A stretch of DNA of 64,000 nucleotides from Pseudoduganella armeniaca (GCF_003028855.1 NZ_CP028324.1:1488001-1552000); one strand, 5' to 3'. Positions 29,250 to 36,905 are shown, numbered from the stretch's first letter. Numbers and translations: made by a program. Notes: generated by a model not told the origin, from the letters alone.

Positions 29250-32000
29250 ATGCAAAAAACCCTGCTGTTAGTCGACGGTTCCAGTTACCTCTACCGTGCC
29301 TTCCACGCGCTGCCCGACCTGCGCAGCCCGGACGGCCATCCGACCGGCGCCATGCACGGCATGGTCAACATGCTGCGCCGCCTGCGCGCCGACTACCCGG
29401 CCGCCTACATTGCTTGCGTGTTCGACGCCAAGGGCAAGACCTTCCGCGACGACCTGTACCCGGAGTACAAGGCCACGCGCGCGTCGATGCCGTCCGACCT
29501 GTCGCTGCAGATCGAGCCGATCCACGAGGCGGTGCGCGCGATGGGCTGGCCGATCCTGATGGTCGACGGCGTCGAGGCGGACGACGTGATCGGCACCCTG
29601 GCCGTCACGGCCGAGAAGAACGGCATGGACGTGATCATCTCCACCGGCGACAAGGACCTGGCCCAGCTGGTCACGCCGCACGTCACGCTGATCAATACGA
29701 TGAGCAACGAAAAGCTGGACGAGGCGGGCGTGCTGGCCAAGTTCGGCGTGCCGCCGAACCGCATCATCGACTACCTGACCCTGATCGGCGACACCGTCGA
29801 CAACGTGCCGGGCGTGGCCAAGTGCGGCCCGAAGACGGCCGTCAAGTGGCTGAGCCAGTACGACAGCCTCGATGGCGTGATCGCCAACGCGGACAAGATC
29901 ACCGGTGCCGTCGGCGCCAACCTGAAGGCGGCGCTGGACTGGCTGCCGAAAGGGCGTGAGCTGATCACCGTGAAGACCGATTGCGACCTGTCCGGCCACA
30001 TGATGTCGATCAGCGAATCGTTGGTCGCGAAGGACGAGGACCACGAGTCGCTGCTGAGCTTTTTCACCAAGTACGGCTTCAAGACGCTGCTGCGCGAGCT
30101 GGGCGCGATGACACCGTCGTCCAAGGTGCCGGGACAGACCACGCCGGCGGCACCGGAAGGCGCGACCGGCGACATGTTCGCCCAGCCGCCGGCCAACGTG
30201 AAGTACGACACGGTATTGACCGAGGCCCAGCTGGACGAATGGATCGCCCGTATCGCGGCGGCGGAACTGGTGTCGCTGGACACGGAAACCACGTCGCTGG
30301 AGCCGATGACGGCGCAGCTGGTCGGCATTTCGCTGGCCACGGAACCGGGCCTGGCCTGCTACATCCCGGTCGCGCACCGCTACGCGGGCGTGCCGGAACA
30401 GCTGCCCCGCGAGCTGGTGCTGGAAAAGCTGAAACCGTGGCTGGAAGACGCGGGCAAGGCCAAGCTGGGCCAGAACCTGAAATACGACGCGCATATCTTC
30501 GCCAACCATGGCGTGACCTTGCGCGGCGTGGTGCACGACACGCTGCTGCAATCGTACGTGTTCGAGTCGCACCGCACGCACGACATGGACAGCCTGGCGA
30601 TGCGCCACCTGAACCACAAGACCATCCCATTCGAGGACGTGTGCGGCAAGGGCGCCAACATGATCTGCTTCGACCAGGTCGAACTGCAGCGCGCCACCGA
30701 CTACGCCGCCGAGGATGCGGACATCACCTTGCGCCTGCACCTGGCGATGCACGGCCACGTGGCCGGCGACGAGGGCCTGACGGCGATCTACAACAAGATC
30801 GAGCTGCCGACGGCCGTGGTGCTGCAGAAGATCGAGCGTAACGGCGTGCTGATCGACGCGGGCCTGCTGGCCACGCAGTCGGAAGAGCTGGGCGCGCGCA
30901 TCGTCGAACTGGAACAGAAGGCCTATGAGCTGGCCGAACAGCCGTTCAACCTGGGCTCGCCCAAGCAGATCGGCGAGATCTTCTTCAACAAGCTGAAGCT
31001 GCCGGTCGTCAAGAAGACGCCCAGCGGTGCGCCGTCGACGGACGAGGAAGTGCTGCAGAAGCTGGCCGAGGACTATCCGCTGCCGAAAATCCTGCTGGAG
31101 TACCGCGGCATGGCCAAGCTGAAGTCCACCTACACGGACAAGCTGCCGAAGATGATCAACCCGCAGACGGGCCGGGTGCACACGAATTATGCGCAGGCGG
31201 TGGCGGTCACGGGCCGGCTGGCCTCGAATGACCCGAACCTGCAGAACATCCCGATCCGCACGGCGGAAGGGCGCCGCATCCGCGAAGCGTTCATCGCCCC
31301 GCCGGGCAGCCACCTGGTCTCGGCCGACTATTCGCAGATCGAGCTGCGCATCATGGCGCACATCTCAGGCGACGAGGCGATGCTGCGCGCGTTCGCCGAA
31401 GGCATCGACATCCACCGCGCCACCGCCGCCGAGATCTTCGGCGTGCCCCCTAGCGAGGTGAACAGCGAGCAGCGCCGCTACGCCAAGGTGATCAACTTCG
31501 GCCTGATCTACGGCATGAGCGCGTTCGGCCTGGCCGCCAACCTGGGCATCGACCGCGCCGCCGCACAGAACTATATCGACCGTTACTTCCAGCGTTTCGC
31601 CGGCGTCAAGCAGTACATGGACGAGACGCGCCTGGAAGCGAAGGCGAACGGCTACGTCAAGACGGTATTTGGCCGCCGCCTGTGGCTGCCGGAGATCAAT
31701 TCGCCGAACGGCCCACGGCGCCAGGCCGCCGAACGGGCCGCGATCAACGCTCCGATGCAGGGCACGGCGGCGGACCTGATCAAGCTGGCGATGGTCGCCG
31801 TGCAGGACTGGCTGGAAAAAGAAAACCTGAAGTCGCGCATGATCATGCAGGTGCACGACGAGCTGGTACTGGAAGTGCCGGACGACGAGCTGCAGCTGGT
31901 GCGCGATACGCTGCCGCAGCTGATGGCCGGCGTGGCGCAGTTGAAGGTGCCGCTGGTCGCCGAAGTCGGCGTGGGGCGGAACTGGGAGGAGGCGCACTGA
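29250..32000 (+). CDS. polA: DNA polymerase I
   Basis: 916 residues with all three activities. The 5' nuclease domain (1-290) has VDGSSYLYRAFHALPDLRSP and GVEADDVIGTLA. The 3'-5' exonuclease keeps its acidic residues (SLDTETTSLEP, GQNLKYDAHIF, YAAEDADITL), so proofreading should be intact. The polymerase domain has SADYSQIELRIMAHIS, the fingers helix RRYAKVINFGLIYGMSAFGL and the palm motif MQVHDELVLEVP. It ends EVGVGRNWEEAH, a normal C-terminus. The foreign segment begins immediately after the stop. Confidence 0.97.
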   Translation: MQKTLLLVDGSSYLYRAFHALPDLRSPDGHPTGAMHGMVNMLRRLRADYPAAYIACVFDAKGKTFRDDLYPEYKATRASMPSDLSLQIEPIHEAVRAMGWPILMVDGVEADDVIGTLAVTAEKNGMDVIISTGDKDLAQLVTPHVTLINTMSNEKLDEAGVLAKFGVPPNRIIDYLTLIGDTVDNVPGVAKCGPKTAVKWLSQYDSLDGVIANADKITGAVGANLKAALDWLPKGRELITVKTDCDLSGHMMSISESLVAKDEDHESLLSFFTKYGFKTLLRELGAMTPSSKVPGQTTPAAPEGATGDMFAQPPANVKYDTVLTEAQLDEWIARIAAAELVSLDTETTSLEPMTAQLVGISLATEPGLACYIPVAHRYAGVPEQLPRELVLEKLKPWLEDAGKAKLGQNLKYDAHIFANHGVTLRGVVHDTLLQSYVFESHRTHDMDSLAMRHLNHKTIPFEDVCGKGANMICFDQVELQRATDYAAEDADITLRLHLAMHGHVAGDEGLTAIYNKIELPTAVVLQKIERNGVLIDAGLLATQSEELGARIVELEQKAYELAEQPFNLGSPKQIGEIFFNKLKLPVVKKTPSGAPSTDEEVLQKLAEDYPLPKILLEYRGMAKLKSTYTDKLPKMINPQTGRVHTNYAQAVAVTGRLASNDPNLQNIPIRTAEGRRIREAFIAPPGSHLVSADYSQIELRIMAHISGDEAMLRAFAEGIDIHRATAAEIFGVPPSEVNSEQRRYAKVINFGLIYGMSAFGLAANLGIDRAAAQNYIDRYFQRFAGVKQYMDETRLEAKANGYVKTVFGRRLWLPEINSPNGPRRQAAERAAINAPMQGTAADLIKLAMVAVQDWLEKENLKSRMIMQVHDELVLEVPDDELQLVRDTLPQLMAGVAQLKVPLVAEVGVGRNWEEAH

Positions 32001-32003
32001 GCG

Positions 32004-32036
32004 AGCACTGCTCACTCAGGCCTGCCTCCGCGCACT
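32004..32036 (+). repeat. Left copy of 33-bp direct repeat bounding the accessory segment
   Basis: AGCACTGCTCACTCAGGCCT followed by GCCTCCGCGCACT, three bases after the polA stop. A second copy with one mismatch is at 34841-34873. Everything between is IS debris and one foreign gene. Confidence 0.85.
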
Positions 32037-32085
32037 AAGAAGATCCTCGAGGTTCAGTGAAATTCGAGTTTGCCGGCAGCGATGA

Positions 32086-32795
32086 TCAAATGACAGGTGG
32101 GAGGGTTGGCCGCTTACAGAACTTGATGCCTTCCGTTTGTTCGATCCACAGGCCCAGCACTTCCTTGCGGCCATCGGCGCGAATGCCCAACGCCAGATAG
32201 ACCGCCTTGTTTTTGACGGTGTCTTCGTCCCGGATTTTCAGACGCAGCGCGTCAAAATAGACGATCGGATACATCGGTTCCAACGGCCGCTGCTGCCATT
32301 GGACGACTTCCTCCAAGACTTCATCGGTAATGGTGGAGATCAGGTCTGGAGAAGCCTGCGTGCCATACAGCTCCAGCAGGTGGCCCTGGATTTCACGCAC
32401 GCTCATGCCCCGGGCGTACATGCTGATGACGTGGTCGTCAAAGCTTCCATACGCGGCTGATGCTTGGCAACGAGCTTCGGCTCAAAGCTGGAAAGACGGT
32501 CCCGAGGCACATCCAATTGGATTTCCCCGCCCGGCGTCAGCACCGTTTTGGAGCTGCTGCCGTTGCGGTGGTTTTCTCCCGACTCGGCTTCGTTGGCCAA
32601 GTGGTGGTTCAACTCCGCCGTCAACATGCGCTCGGCCAGCATCTTCTTGAGCTGACCCGCCAAACCGTTTTCGCCGAGAAGCGACTCTGCATCCGTGTTT
32701 TGCACCTGGGCCAGCAGTTGGTCGATCAGCTCGACGGGGAACGGCGGTGGTGCTTTTTTCTTCCTAGGTTTTTTCGTGGTCATTGCTTCGGTCAT
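32086..32795 (-). pseudogene. IS256-family transposase, frameshifted and truncated
   Basis: First part (32795 to about 32443) reads MTEAMTTKKPRKKK... with GLAGQLKKMLAERMLTAELNHHL and GEIQLDVPRDRLSSFEP, typical N-terminus of IS256 transposases. A one-base frameshift near 32443 moves the reading to SFDDHVISMYARGMSVREIQ and then IVYFDALRLKIRDED and LGLWIEQTEGIKF, including the first catalytic Asp in YFDALR. The protein then runs into unrelated sequence (CKRPTLPPVI). The remaining two catalytic residues are absent, so it is inactive. Confidence 0.9.
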
Positions 32796-32853
32796 GGACC
32801 ATCCCTTTCGGTATTATTTCACGACCCCGGCACGCAAAAAATCTGACAGGCTC
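32100..32853 (-). mobile_element. IS256-family element remnant
   Basis: The upstream end is recognisable as an IS256-type terminal inverted repeat, reading GAGCCTGTCAGATTTTTTGC into the element from about 32853. The transposase runs to about 32110, where homology stops, so the second half of the gene and the other terminal repeat are missing. It was inserted in the 3' end of an IS3-type transposase gene (32856-32915). Between 32037 and 32100 I see no feature. Confidence 0.75.
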
Positions 32854-32855
32854 CA

Positions 32856-32915
32856 ATCAAGGAGTACATCGAGATTTTCTACAACCGCCAACGGCGTCAC
32901 TCGCGCCTTGGCTAA
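32856..32915 (+). pseudogene. IS3-family transposase C-terminal fragment
   Basis: Nineteen codons, IKEYIEIFYNRQRRHSRLG, then a stop. This is the characteristic C-terminus of IS3-family OrfB (IEIFYNRxRRHSxLG). The rest of the gene is gone, cut by the IS256 insertion. Sequence from 32916 to 33034 shows no gene; it may be the former 3' flank of the IS3 element. Confidence 0.8.
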
Positions 32916-33034
32916 GTCTCCCCAGCATGGTTTGCACAGAGCTTTAGAAAACAGGCGCTGGCTGCTTGAAACGGACGTGTCCATTATTGACAGTACACCT
33001 CAGTCGTCGGCTCCCTAGCGGCATTCCCACATAT

Positions 33035-33062
33035 GGAACCTGTAGCCACGTGGCGTCACTCA
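33035..33062 (+). promoter_or_regulatory. Candidate hrp box (HrpL-type sigma factor promoter)
   Basis: GGAACC, 15 bases, then TCACTCA. The published consensus for HrpL-dependent promoters is GGAACC-N15/16-CCACNNA; 10 of the 11 fixed positions match (T for the first C of CCAC). It is on the same strand as, and 70 bases before, the ATG of the serine-rich ParB-like gene. Expected for genes of type III secretion regulons. Inference only: no HrpL gene or secretion cluster is in the window. Confidence 0.5.
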
Positions 33063-33132
33063 TCAGAAAATTTTTCAATCAATCCGACATGGTTTTGACT
33101 GATTTCCCGTCACGCTCGCTAAAGGTAAAAAT

Positions 33133-33837
33133 ATGTTTCCAAGTCCCGTACGCAGTTCTGCCCCACTCTCTCATGTTACGGCTCCCTCCGTGCAAGGCGA
33201 ATCGACCGCTTCGTCTCATGTAGCTCCAAGTGAAGACAGCTCCAAACGCGACAGATCGTCATCGCTTTCTCCGTCGTCGTCCCCGAGGATAGGCGCGATG
33301 CAGCAACAGTTATTAAATATGGTGCCGAAAAAACAAAAAATGGTTGGCCCCAGTCAACCGGAAGATCTTTCGAAAGAAAAATGGGACGAGATCAAAGGAG
33401 GGATCGATCCCGAGTTAAGGAAAAAGGTAGAAGAGCTGTTGGAGGACGGCTATTGCACAGTTCAGATGCACACGTCATCAAAAGATGGAAAACAAACCTT
33501 CCTCTTGAAGGAAGACTCAGAGCGGTACAATATCGAAGACAACGCCACTTGGTATGTTCCGGATAACTATGACTACAAAGAAACCAAAACATGGGGAACG
33601 GGAAAGGCTGGCCAAAAATTAGAATCAATCGATAAATTCAAATTCGGTAGAGACACATCCACGCTCAACGCAGACAGGCTCGCCAGCGCAACTGATGGAA
33701 TAAAAAATGGCAACCTGCTGGATCCAATCAAAGTCAAGAGAAATTCCGACGGAACGTTTGATATTCAGGATGGGAATCACAGATTGCAAGCTGCCAAAAA
33801 CCTTGGTCTAGAAAACATTCCCTACCAGGAGGTGTAG
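33133..33837 (+). CDS. Candidate type III effector: Ser-rich N-terminus with ParB/Srx-like C-terminal domain
   Basis: 234 residues, visibly AT-richer than any neighbour. Residues 1-50 contain 18 serines, many prolines and no acidic residue in the first 20, the classic composition of type III secretion signals. Residues about 60-170 are charged with no family that I recognise (KKVEELLEDGYCTVQMHTSS; ATWYVPDNYDYKETKTWG). Residues about 178-234 fit a ParB/sulfiredoxin-like fold: LASATDGIKNGNLLDPIKVK, FDIQDGNHRLQAAKNLG and a final IPYQEV, with GNHR at 214-217. A plasmid-partition ParB is unlikely because there is no helix-turn-helix or ParA. A hrp-box-like promoter lies upstream and IS remnants flank it. 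Function unknown; a toxin or nucleotide-using effector are options. Confidence 0.72.
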   Translation: MFPSPVRSSAPLSHVTAPSVQGESTASSHVAPSEDSSKRDRSSSLSPSSSPRIGAMQQQLLNMVPKKQKMVGPSQPEDLSKEKWDEIKGGIDPELRKKVEELLEDGYCTVQMHTSSKDGKQTFLLKEDSERYNIEDNATWYVPDNYDYKETKTWGTGKAGQKLESIDKFKFGRDTSTLNADRLASATDGIKNGNLLDPIKVKRNSDGTFDIQDGNHRLQAAKNLGLENIPYQEV

Positions 33838-33950
33838 TAATGAGGAGTCGTCTTCGCAGTTGGAAACGTGGCTACGGCCAAGCTGGAAGATGATTCGAGT
33901 CCCCCGCTACCTCGGATCCATTGAGGTAGCCTGACATTTTCGGACACTTC

Positions 33951-34800
33951 CGGGCACCTCGAAAACCTCCCTGTCCTTGGCATGATGGCGGCGCACCAAA
34001 CTTGACGACTCTGCCATGATGAAACCCAACCTATTTGCCGCTCAGGAGCGCGAGGCCAAGCTGACGAAGCTTGGCGATGCGCTGCAAATGATGGAGCGAC
34101 ACGTCGATTTCACAGCGTTGGCTGCGGCAGTCGACAAAGCAGCACCGCGGCCAAGCCGCGAACGCGGCTGACGGCCGCCGTTCCCGACCCAGATCATGGT
34201 CCGGATTCTGCTGATCCAGCAGCTGTTCAATCTCTCCGACGAGCAGATGGAATTCCAACTGCCTGACCGCCTGAGCTTCCAGCGCCTTGCCGGCCTGCGT
34301 GATTCGGGCCAGATTCCGGACCGCACTACGATCAGGACTTTCAAGGAGCGCCTGATCAAAGCCGGCGCCAGCGAGAGCGTCTTCGATGCCGTCAATCGGC
34401 AGCTGGCGCGGCATGGCTACATTGCCCGTGGTGGCCAGATGGTCGATGCATCCATCGTTCAGGCTCCGAAACAGTCCCTGACCAAGGACGAGAAAGCGAT
34501 GGTTGTGGGCGACAACGCCATGCCCGCCGACTGGTCGCCGCCGAGGCGGCGGCAGAAGGAGCTGGACGCACCCTGGACGAAGAAACATGGCAAGTCCTAC
34601 TTCGGCTACAAGCTGTCGGTGAGCGCGGACAAGCGCTGCAAGCTCATCCGCAAGATGCCCAAAGTCCGTCTGGGCCACCGAAAACGGTGAGCCTGGACGG
34701 GAAATGAGTCATCACGAGGCTCGTTTGGTCCCGCTTTGACCGCTTACACCCGTCGTTTTCTGCATTGCTATGCCCGGATTTTCGGTAATTCGAGGTGCCC
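33951..34800 (+). mobile_element. IS5-family element remnant with both terminal repeats
   Basis: Left end GGGCACCTCGAAAACC (33951) and right end, read inward, GGGCACCTCGAATTACC (34800) share the 12-base inverted repeat GGGCACCTCGAA. Between them is a transposase with a nonsense codon and no C-terminal half, so the element is an internal-deletion derivative. The flanks (TTCC left, TAAG right) do not match as a target duplication. The gap 33838-33950 shows no gene. Confidence 0.75.
34016..34690 (+). pseudogene. IS5-family transposase, nonsense-interrupted and truncated
   Basis: Reads MMKPNLFAAQEREAKLTKLG and VDFTALAAAVDKAAPRPSRE, then an in-frame TGA at 34169-34171 where relatives have a glycine codon before RPPFP, then on in the same frame: RPPFPTQIMVRILLIQQLFN, DRTTIRTFKERL and GQMVDASIVQAPKQ. 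The first catalytic Asp (VDAS) is present. Homology ends after KHGKSYFGYKLSVSADKRCK, and the DDE domain's remaining acids are lost. Confidence 0.9.
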
Positions 34801-34828
34801 TAAGGTCGCATGCGACCTTAGGGCACCT
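34793..34828. repeat. Perfect 36-bp palindrome joining two IS5 ends
   Basis: AGGTGCCCTAAGGTCGCA is followed directly by its exact reverse complement. The outer nine bases of each arm are the IS5 terminal repeat (GGGCACCT reading outward-in), so the palindrome looks like the right end of one element copy facing the left end of another across a 20-base spacer. Confidence 0.85.
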
Positions 34829-34840
34829 CCGCGCAAATCA

Positions 34841-34873
34841 AGCACTGCTCGCTCAGGCCTGCCTCCGCGCACT
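34841..34873 (+). repeat. Right copy of 33-bp direct repeat
   Basis: AGCACTGCTCGCTCAGGCCT then GCCTCCGCGCACT. Differs from the copy at 32004-32036 at one base. It marks the end of the accessory segment; the hairpin at 34886 and the dienelactone hydrolase gene follow. Confidence 0.85.
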
Positions 34874-34885
34874 GAGCTCGAGACC

Positions 34886-34938
34886 GGGGACAGGCACCGA
34901 TCTTCAGGTCTTCGACCTGAAGATCGGTGCCTGTCCCC
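34886..34938. repeat. Perfect hairpin with 25-bp arms, GGTGCCTGTCCCC family
   Basis: Arms of 25 bases begin GGGGACAGGCACCGATCTTC on the left and end GGTGCCTGTCCCC on the right, with the loop TTC. This is the most perfect member of the dispersed hairpin group. The region 34691-35015 otherwise holds only the IS5 end, the palindrome, the direct repeat and the leader of the hydrolase gene. Confidence 0.85.
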
Positions 34939-35015
34939 TAGGGTTCAGCCAACAAAACCATTGGCTTTTTTACACCGTTGTGTTTCAATTTTCCCGCTAA
35001 CCTCCAGGAGACCCC

Positions 35016-35891
35016 ATGAAAGACATGCACAACGATGCGAAAAGCCTGATCGGCGAGCCGGAAGGCATCAGCCGCCGCGACGTGCTGAAGGCTGCCCTGG
35101 GCACGGGCTTCGCCGCCGCCGTGCTGCCCGTCAGCGCGCAGACGGCCGTGAAGACCGACAGCGAAGGCCTGAGCACGGAAACGGTGACCGTCACCGTCGA
35201 CGGCTATCCGGTGCCCGTGTACCGCGCCCAGCCGGCCGGCAAGACCGGCTTGCCCGTGATCCTTGTGATCTCCGAGATCTTCGGCGTGCACGAATACATC
35301 GCCGACGTCGCCCGCCGCTTCGCCAAGCAGGGCTACCTGGCGCTGGCGCCGAACCTGTTCGCGCGCCAGGGCGATCCGCAGAAGGAAAGCTCGATCGCCG
35401 AGCTGCAAAAGAACATCATCAGCAAGACGCCGGACGTGCAGGTGATGCGCGACCTCGATGCCGTCGTGGCCTGGGCCAAGCAGAACGGCGGCAGCGCCGA
35501 CAAGCTGGCCATCACGGGCTTCTGCTGGGGCGGCCGCATCACGTGGTTGTATGCGGCGCACAATCCCAATGTCAAGGCCGGCGTGGCGTGGTACGGAAGG
35601 CTGGTGGGAGAGGCGACGCCGAATACGCCCAGGCACCCGGTCGATATTGCTGCATCTTTGAAGGCGCCGATCCTGGGCCTGTACGGCGCCAAGGACCAGG
35701 GCATCCCGCTGGACACGGTCGAACGGATGAAGACCGAGCTGGCCAAGGGTTCGAGCAAGTCGACCTTCGTCGTCTACCCGAACTCCGGCCATGCCTTCCA
35801 TGCGGACTACCGCCCCAGCTTCGTCGAGGCCGACGCCAAGGACGGCTGGAAGCGCGCGCTCGACTGGCTGCGCGAGAACGGCGTGGCCTGA
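35016..35891 (+). CDS. Dienelactone hydrolase family protein, Tat-exported
   Basis: 291 residues. A twin-arginine signal (SRRDVLKAALGTGFAAAVLP) predicts folded export to the periplasm. The alpha/beta hydrolase follows with the dienelactone hydrolase triad: nucleophile Cys in ITGFCWGGR, Asp in YGAKDQGIPL and His in NSGHAFHADYRPSF. The substrate is unknown. CCAGGAG precedes the ATG. It is the first chromosomal gene after the accessory segment. Confidence 0.9.
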   Translation: MKDMHNDAKSLIGEPEGISRRDVLKAALGTGFAAAVLPVSAQTAVKTDSEGLSTETVTVTVDGYPVPVYRAQPAGKTGLPVILVISEIFGVHEYIADVARRFAKQGYLALAPNLFARQGDPQKESSIAELQKNIISKTPDVQVMRDLDAVVAWAKQNGGSADKLAITGFCWGGRITWLYAAHNPNVKAGVAWYGRLVGEATPNTPRHPVDIAASLKAPILGLYGAKDQGIPLDTVERMKTELAKGSSKSTFVVYPNSGHAFHADYRPSFVEADAKDGWKRALDWLRENGVA

Positions 35892-36021
35892 CGGACGGAG
35901 AGCCGCCGTTCCGATTTTGGTAGTCTTGTGAGCAAAAGAGCGAACTGGACGGTAAAATGTCCGGTTTGCGCGCGTTTGCCGTCCCGGCCGCGCGCGCCGC
36001 AGCACGCACAAGAGGCTCAAA

Positions 36022-36804
36022 ATCGATCCGGTACTCACATCCATCCTGCTGGCGACGACCGTCGCCGGCATCGTCAGCATTTCGGCGGCGGCCATCTTTT
36101 CGTTTACGCTGCTGTCCCGGGTCGTCGAGCGCATGGTCAGCCTGTCGGTCGGCATCATGCTGTCCACGTCGCTGCTGCACGCGTTGCCCGAGGCCTTCGA
36201 GTCCGGCGCCGACCCGCGCACCTTGTTCGGCACCCTGCTGGCGGGCCTGCTGGCCTTCTTCATGCTGGAAAAGCTGGCCATCCTGCGCCACTCGCACCAT
36301 CACGAGGGCGACGGCCACCACCACGCCCACGGCCATGACAAGCACGAGGCGGGCCGGGCCGGCTGGATGATCCTGCTGGGCGACGGCATGCACAACTTCA
36401 CCGACGGCATCCTGATCGCAGCGGCTTTCCTGGCCGACCCGCACCTGGGCATCGTCACGGGTGTCGCCATCGTCGCGCACGAGATCCCGCAGGAGATCGG
36501 CGACTTCATCGTGCTGCTCAACGCCGGCTTCTCGCGCACCCGTGCCTACGTCTACAACCTGCTGTGCAGCCTGCTGGCCGTGGCCGGCGGCCTGCTGGGC
36601 TACTACACCCTGGACCGCGCCAGCAACCTGATTCCCTACGTGCTGGTGTTCGCGTCGTCCGGCTTCATCTACATCGCCGTCAGCGACCTGATGCCGCAAA
36701 TGCAGCGCCGCGCCACGTTGAAGGAAACGGTGCCGCAGGTGCTGCTGATCGCCCTGGGCGTGTGCATCGTGCTGTTCCTGACGGCGGAGAAGCACGCGCA
36801 CTGA
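36022..36804 (+). CDS. ZIP family metal transporter with no canonical start codon
   Basis: About 260 residues. Transmembrane ZIP core: LSVGIMLSTSLLHALPEAFE, the His-rich loop HSHHHEGDGHHHAHGHDKH, the metal site HNFTDGILIAAAF and HEIPQEIGDFIVLLNAG. Likely imports zinc or related divalent metals. The first helix (DPVLTSILLATTVAGIVSIS) is encoded in frame upstream of the first ATG (36133), yet no ATG, GTG or TTG exists between the stop at 35953 and 36133. An ATC at 36022 stands 7 bases after AAGAGG, so I use it; the alternatives are a mutated start codon or a sequencing error. Starting at 36133 would remove helix one. Confidence 0.78.
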   Translation: MDPVLTSILLATTVAGIVSISAAAIFSFTLLSRVVERMVSLSVGIMLSTSLLHALPEAFESGADPRTLFGTLLAGLLAFFMLEKLAILRHSHHHEGDGHHHAHGHDKHEAGRAGWMILLGDGMHNFTDGILIAAAFLADPHLGIVTGVAIVAHEIPQEIGDFIVLLNAGFSRTRAYVYNLLCSLLAVAGGLLGYYTLDRASNLIPYVLVFASSGFIYIAVSDLMPQMQRRATLKETVPQVLLIALGVCIVLFLTAEKHAH

Positions 36805-36816
36805 CGTTGCCTGGAA

Positions 36817-36840
36817 CCAGGGACTGTCCCGGGTTTTTGT
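36817..36840 (+). terminator. Hairpin with T-run after the ZIP gene
   Basis: CCAGGGAC-T-GTCCCGGG is followed by TTTTT. It carries the same GGGACTGTCCC core as the repeats at 2067-2137 and here has the form of a genuine terminator. Confidence 0.65.
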
Positions 36841-36905
36841 CATGATGCCGTCATAAAGCCATGCCAGGATGCGCACAACAAGAACAACAAGAAAGGAGCA
36901 CCCTG

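Noticed and set aside
29268..31361. Long open frame antisense to polA
   Set aside because: Shadow of polA; no family motif, no ribosome site and the same biased composition.
33133..33837. Reading the foreign gene as a plasmid or chromosome partition ParB
   Set aside because: No ParA neighbour, no helix-turn-helix or dimer domain, and an N-terminal half that is Ser-rich; only the C-terminal 55 residues resemble the ParB/Srx fold.
32004..34873. Accessory segment as an integrase-driven island with att sites
   Set aside because: No integrase or tRNA gene is present. The direct repeats are real, but the mechanism is open.
35957..36370. ATG at 35957 as the start of the ZIP transporter
   Set aside because: It is in another frame; its product is Arg/Ser-rich and loses all membrane helices. 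It could only serve if a frameshift joined it to the ZIP frame.
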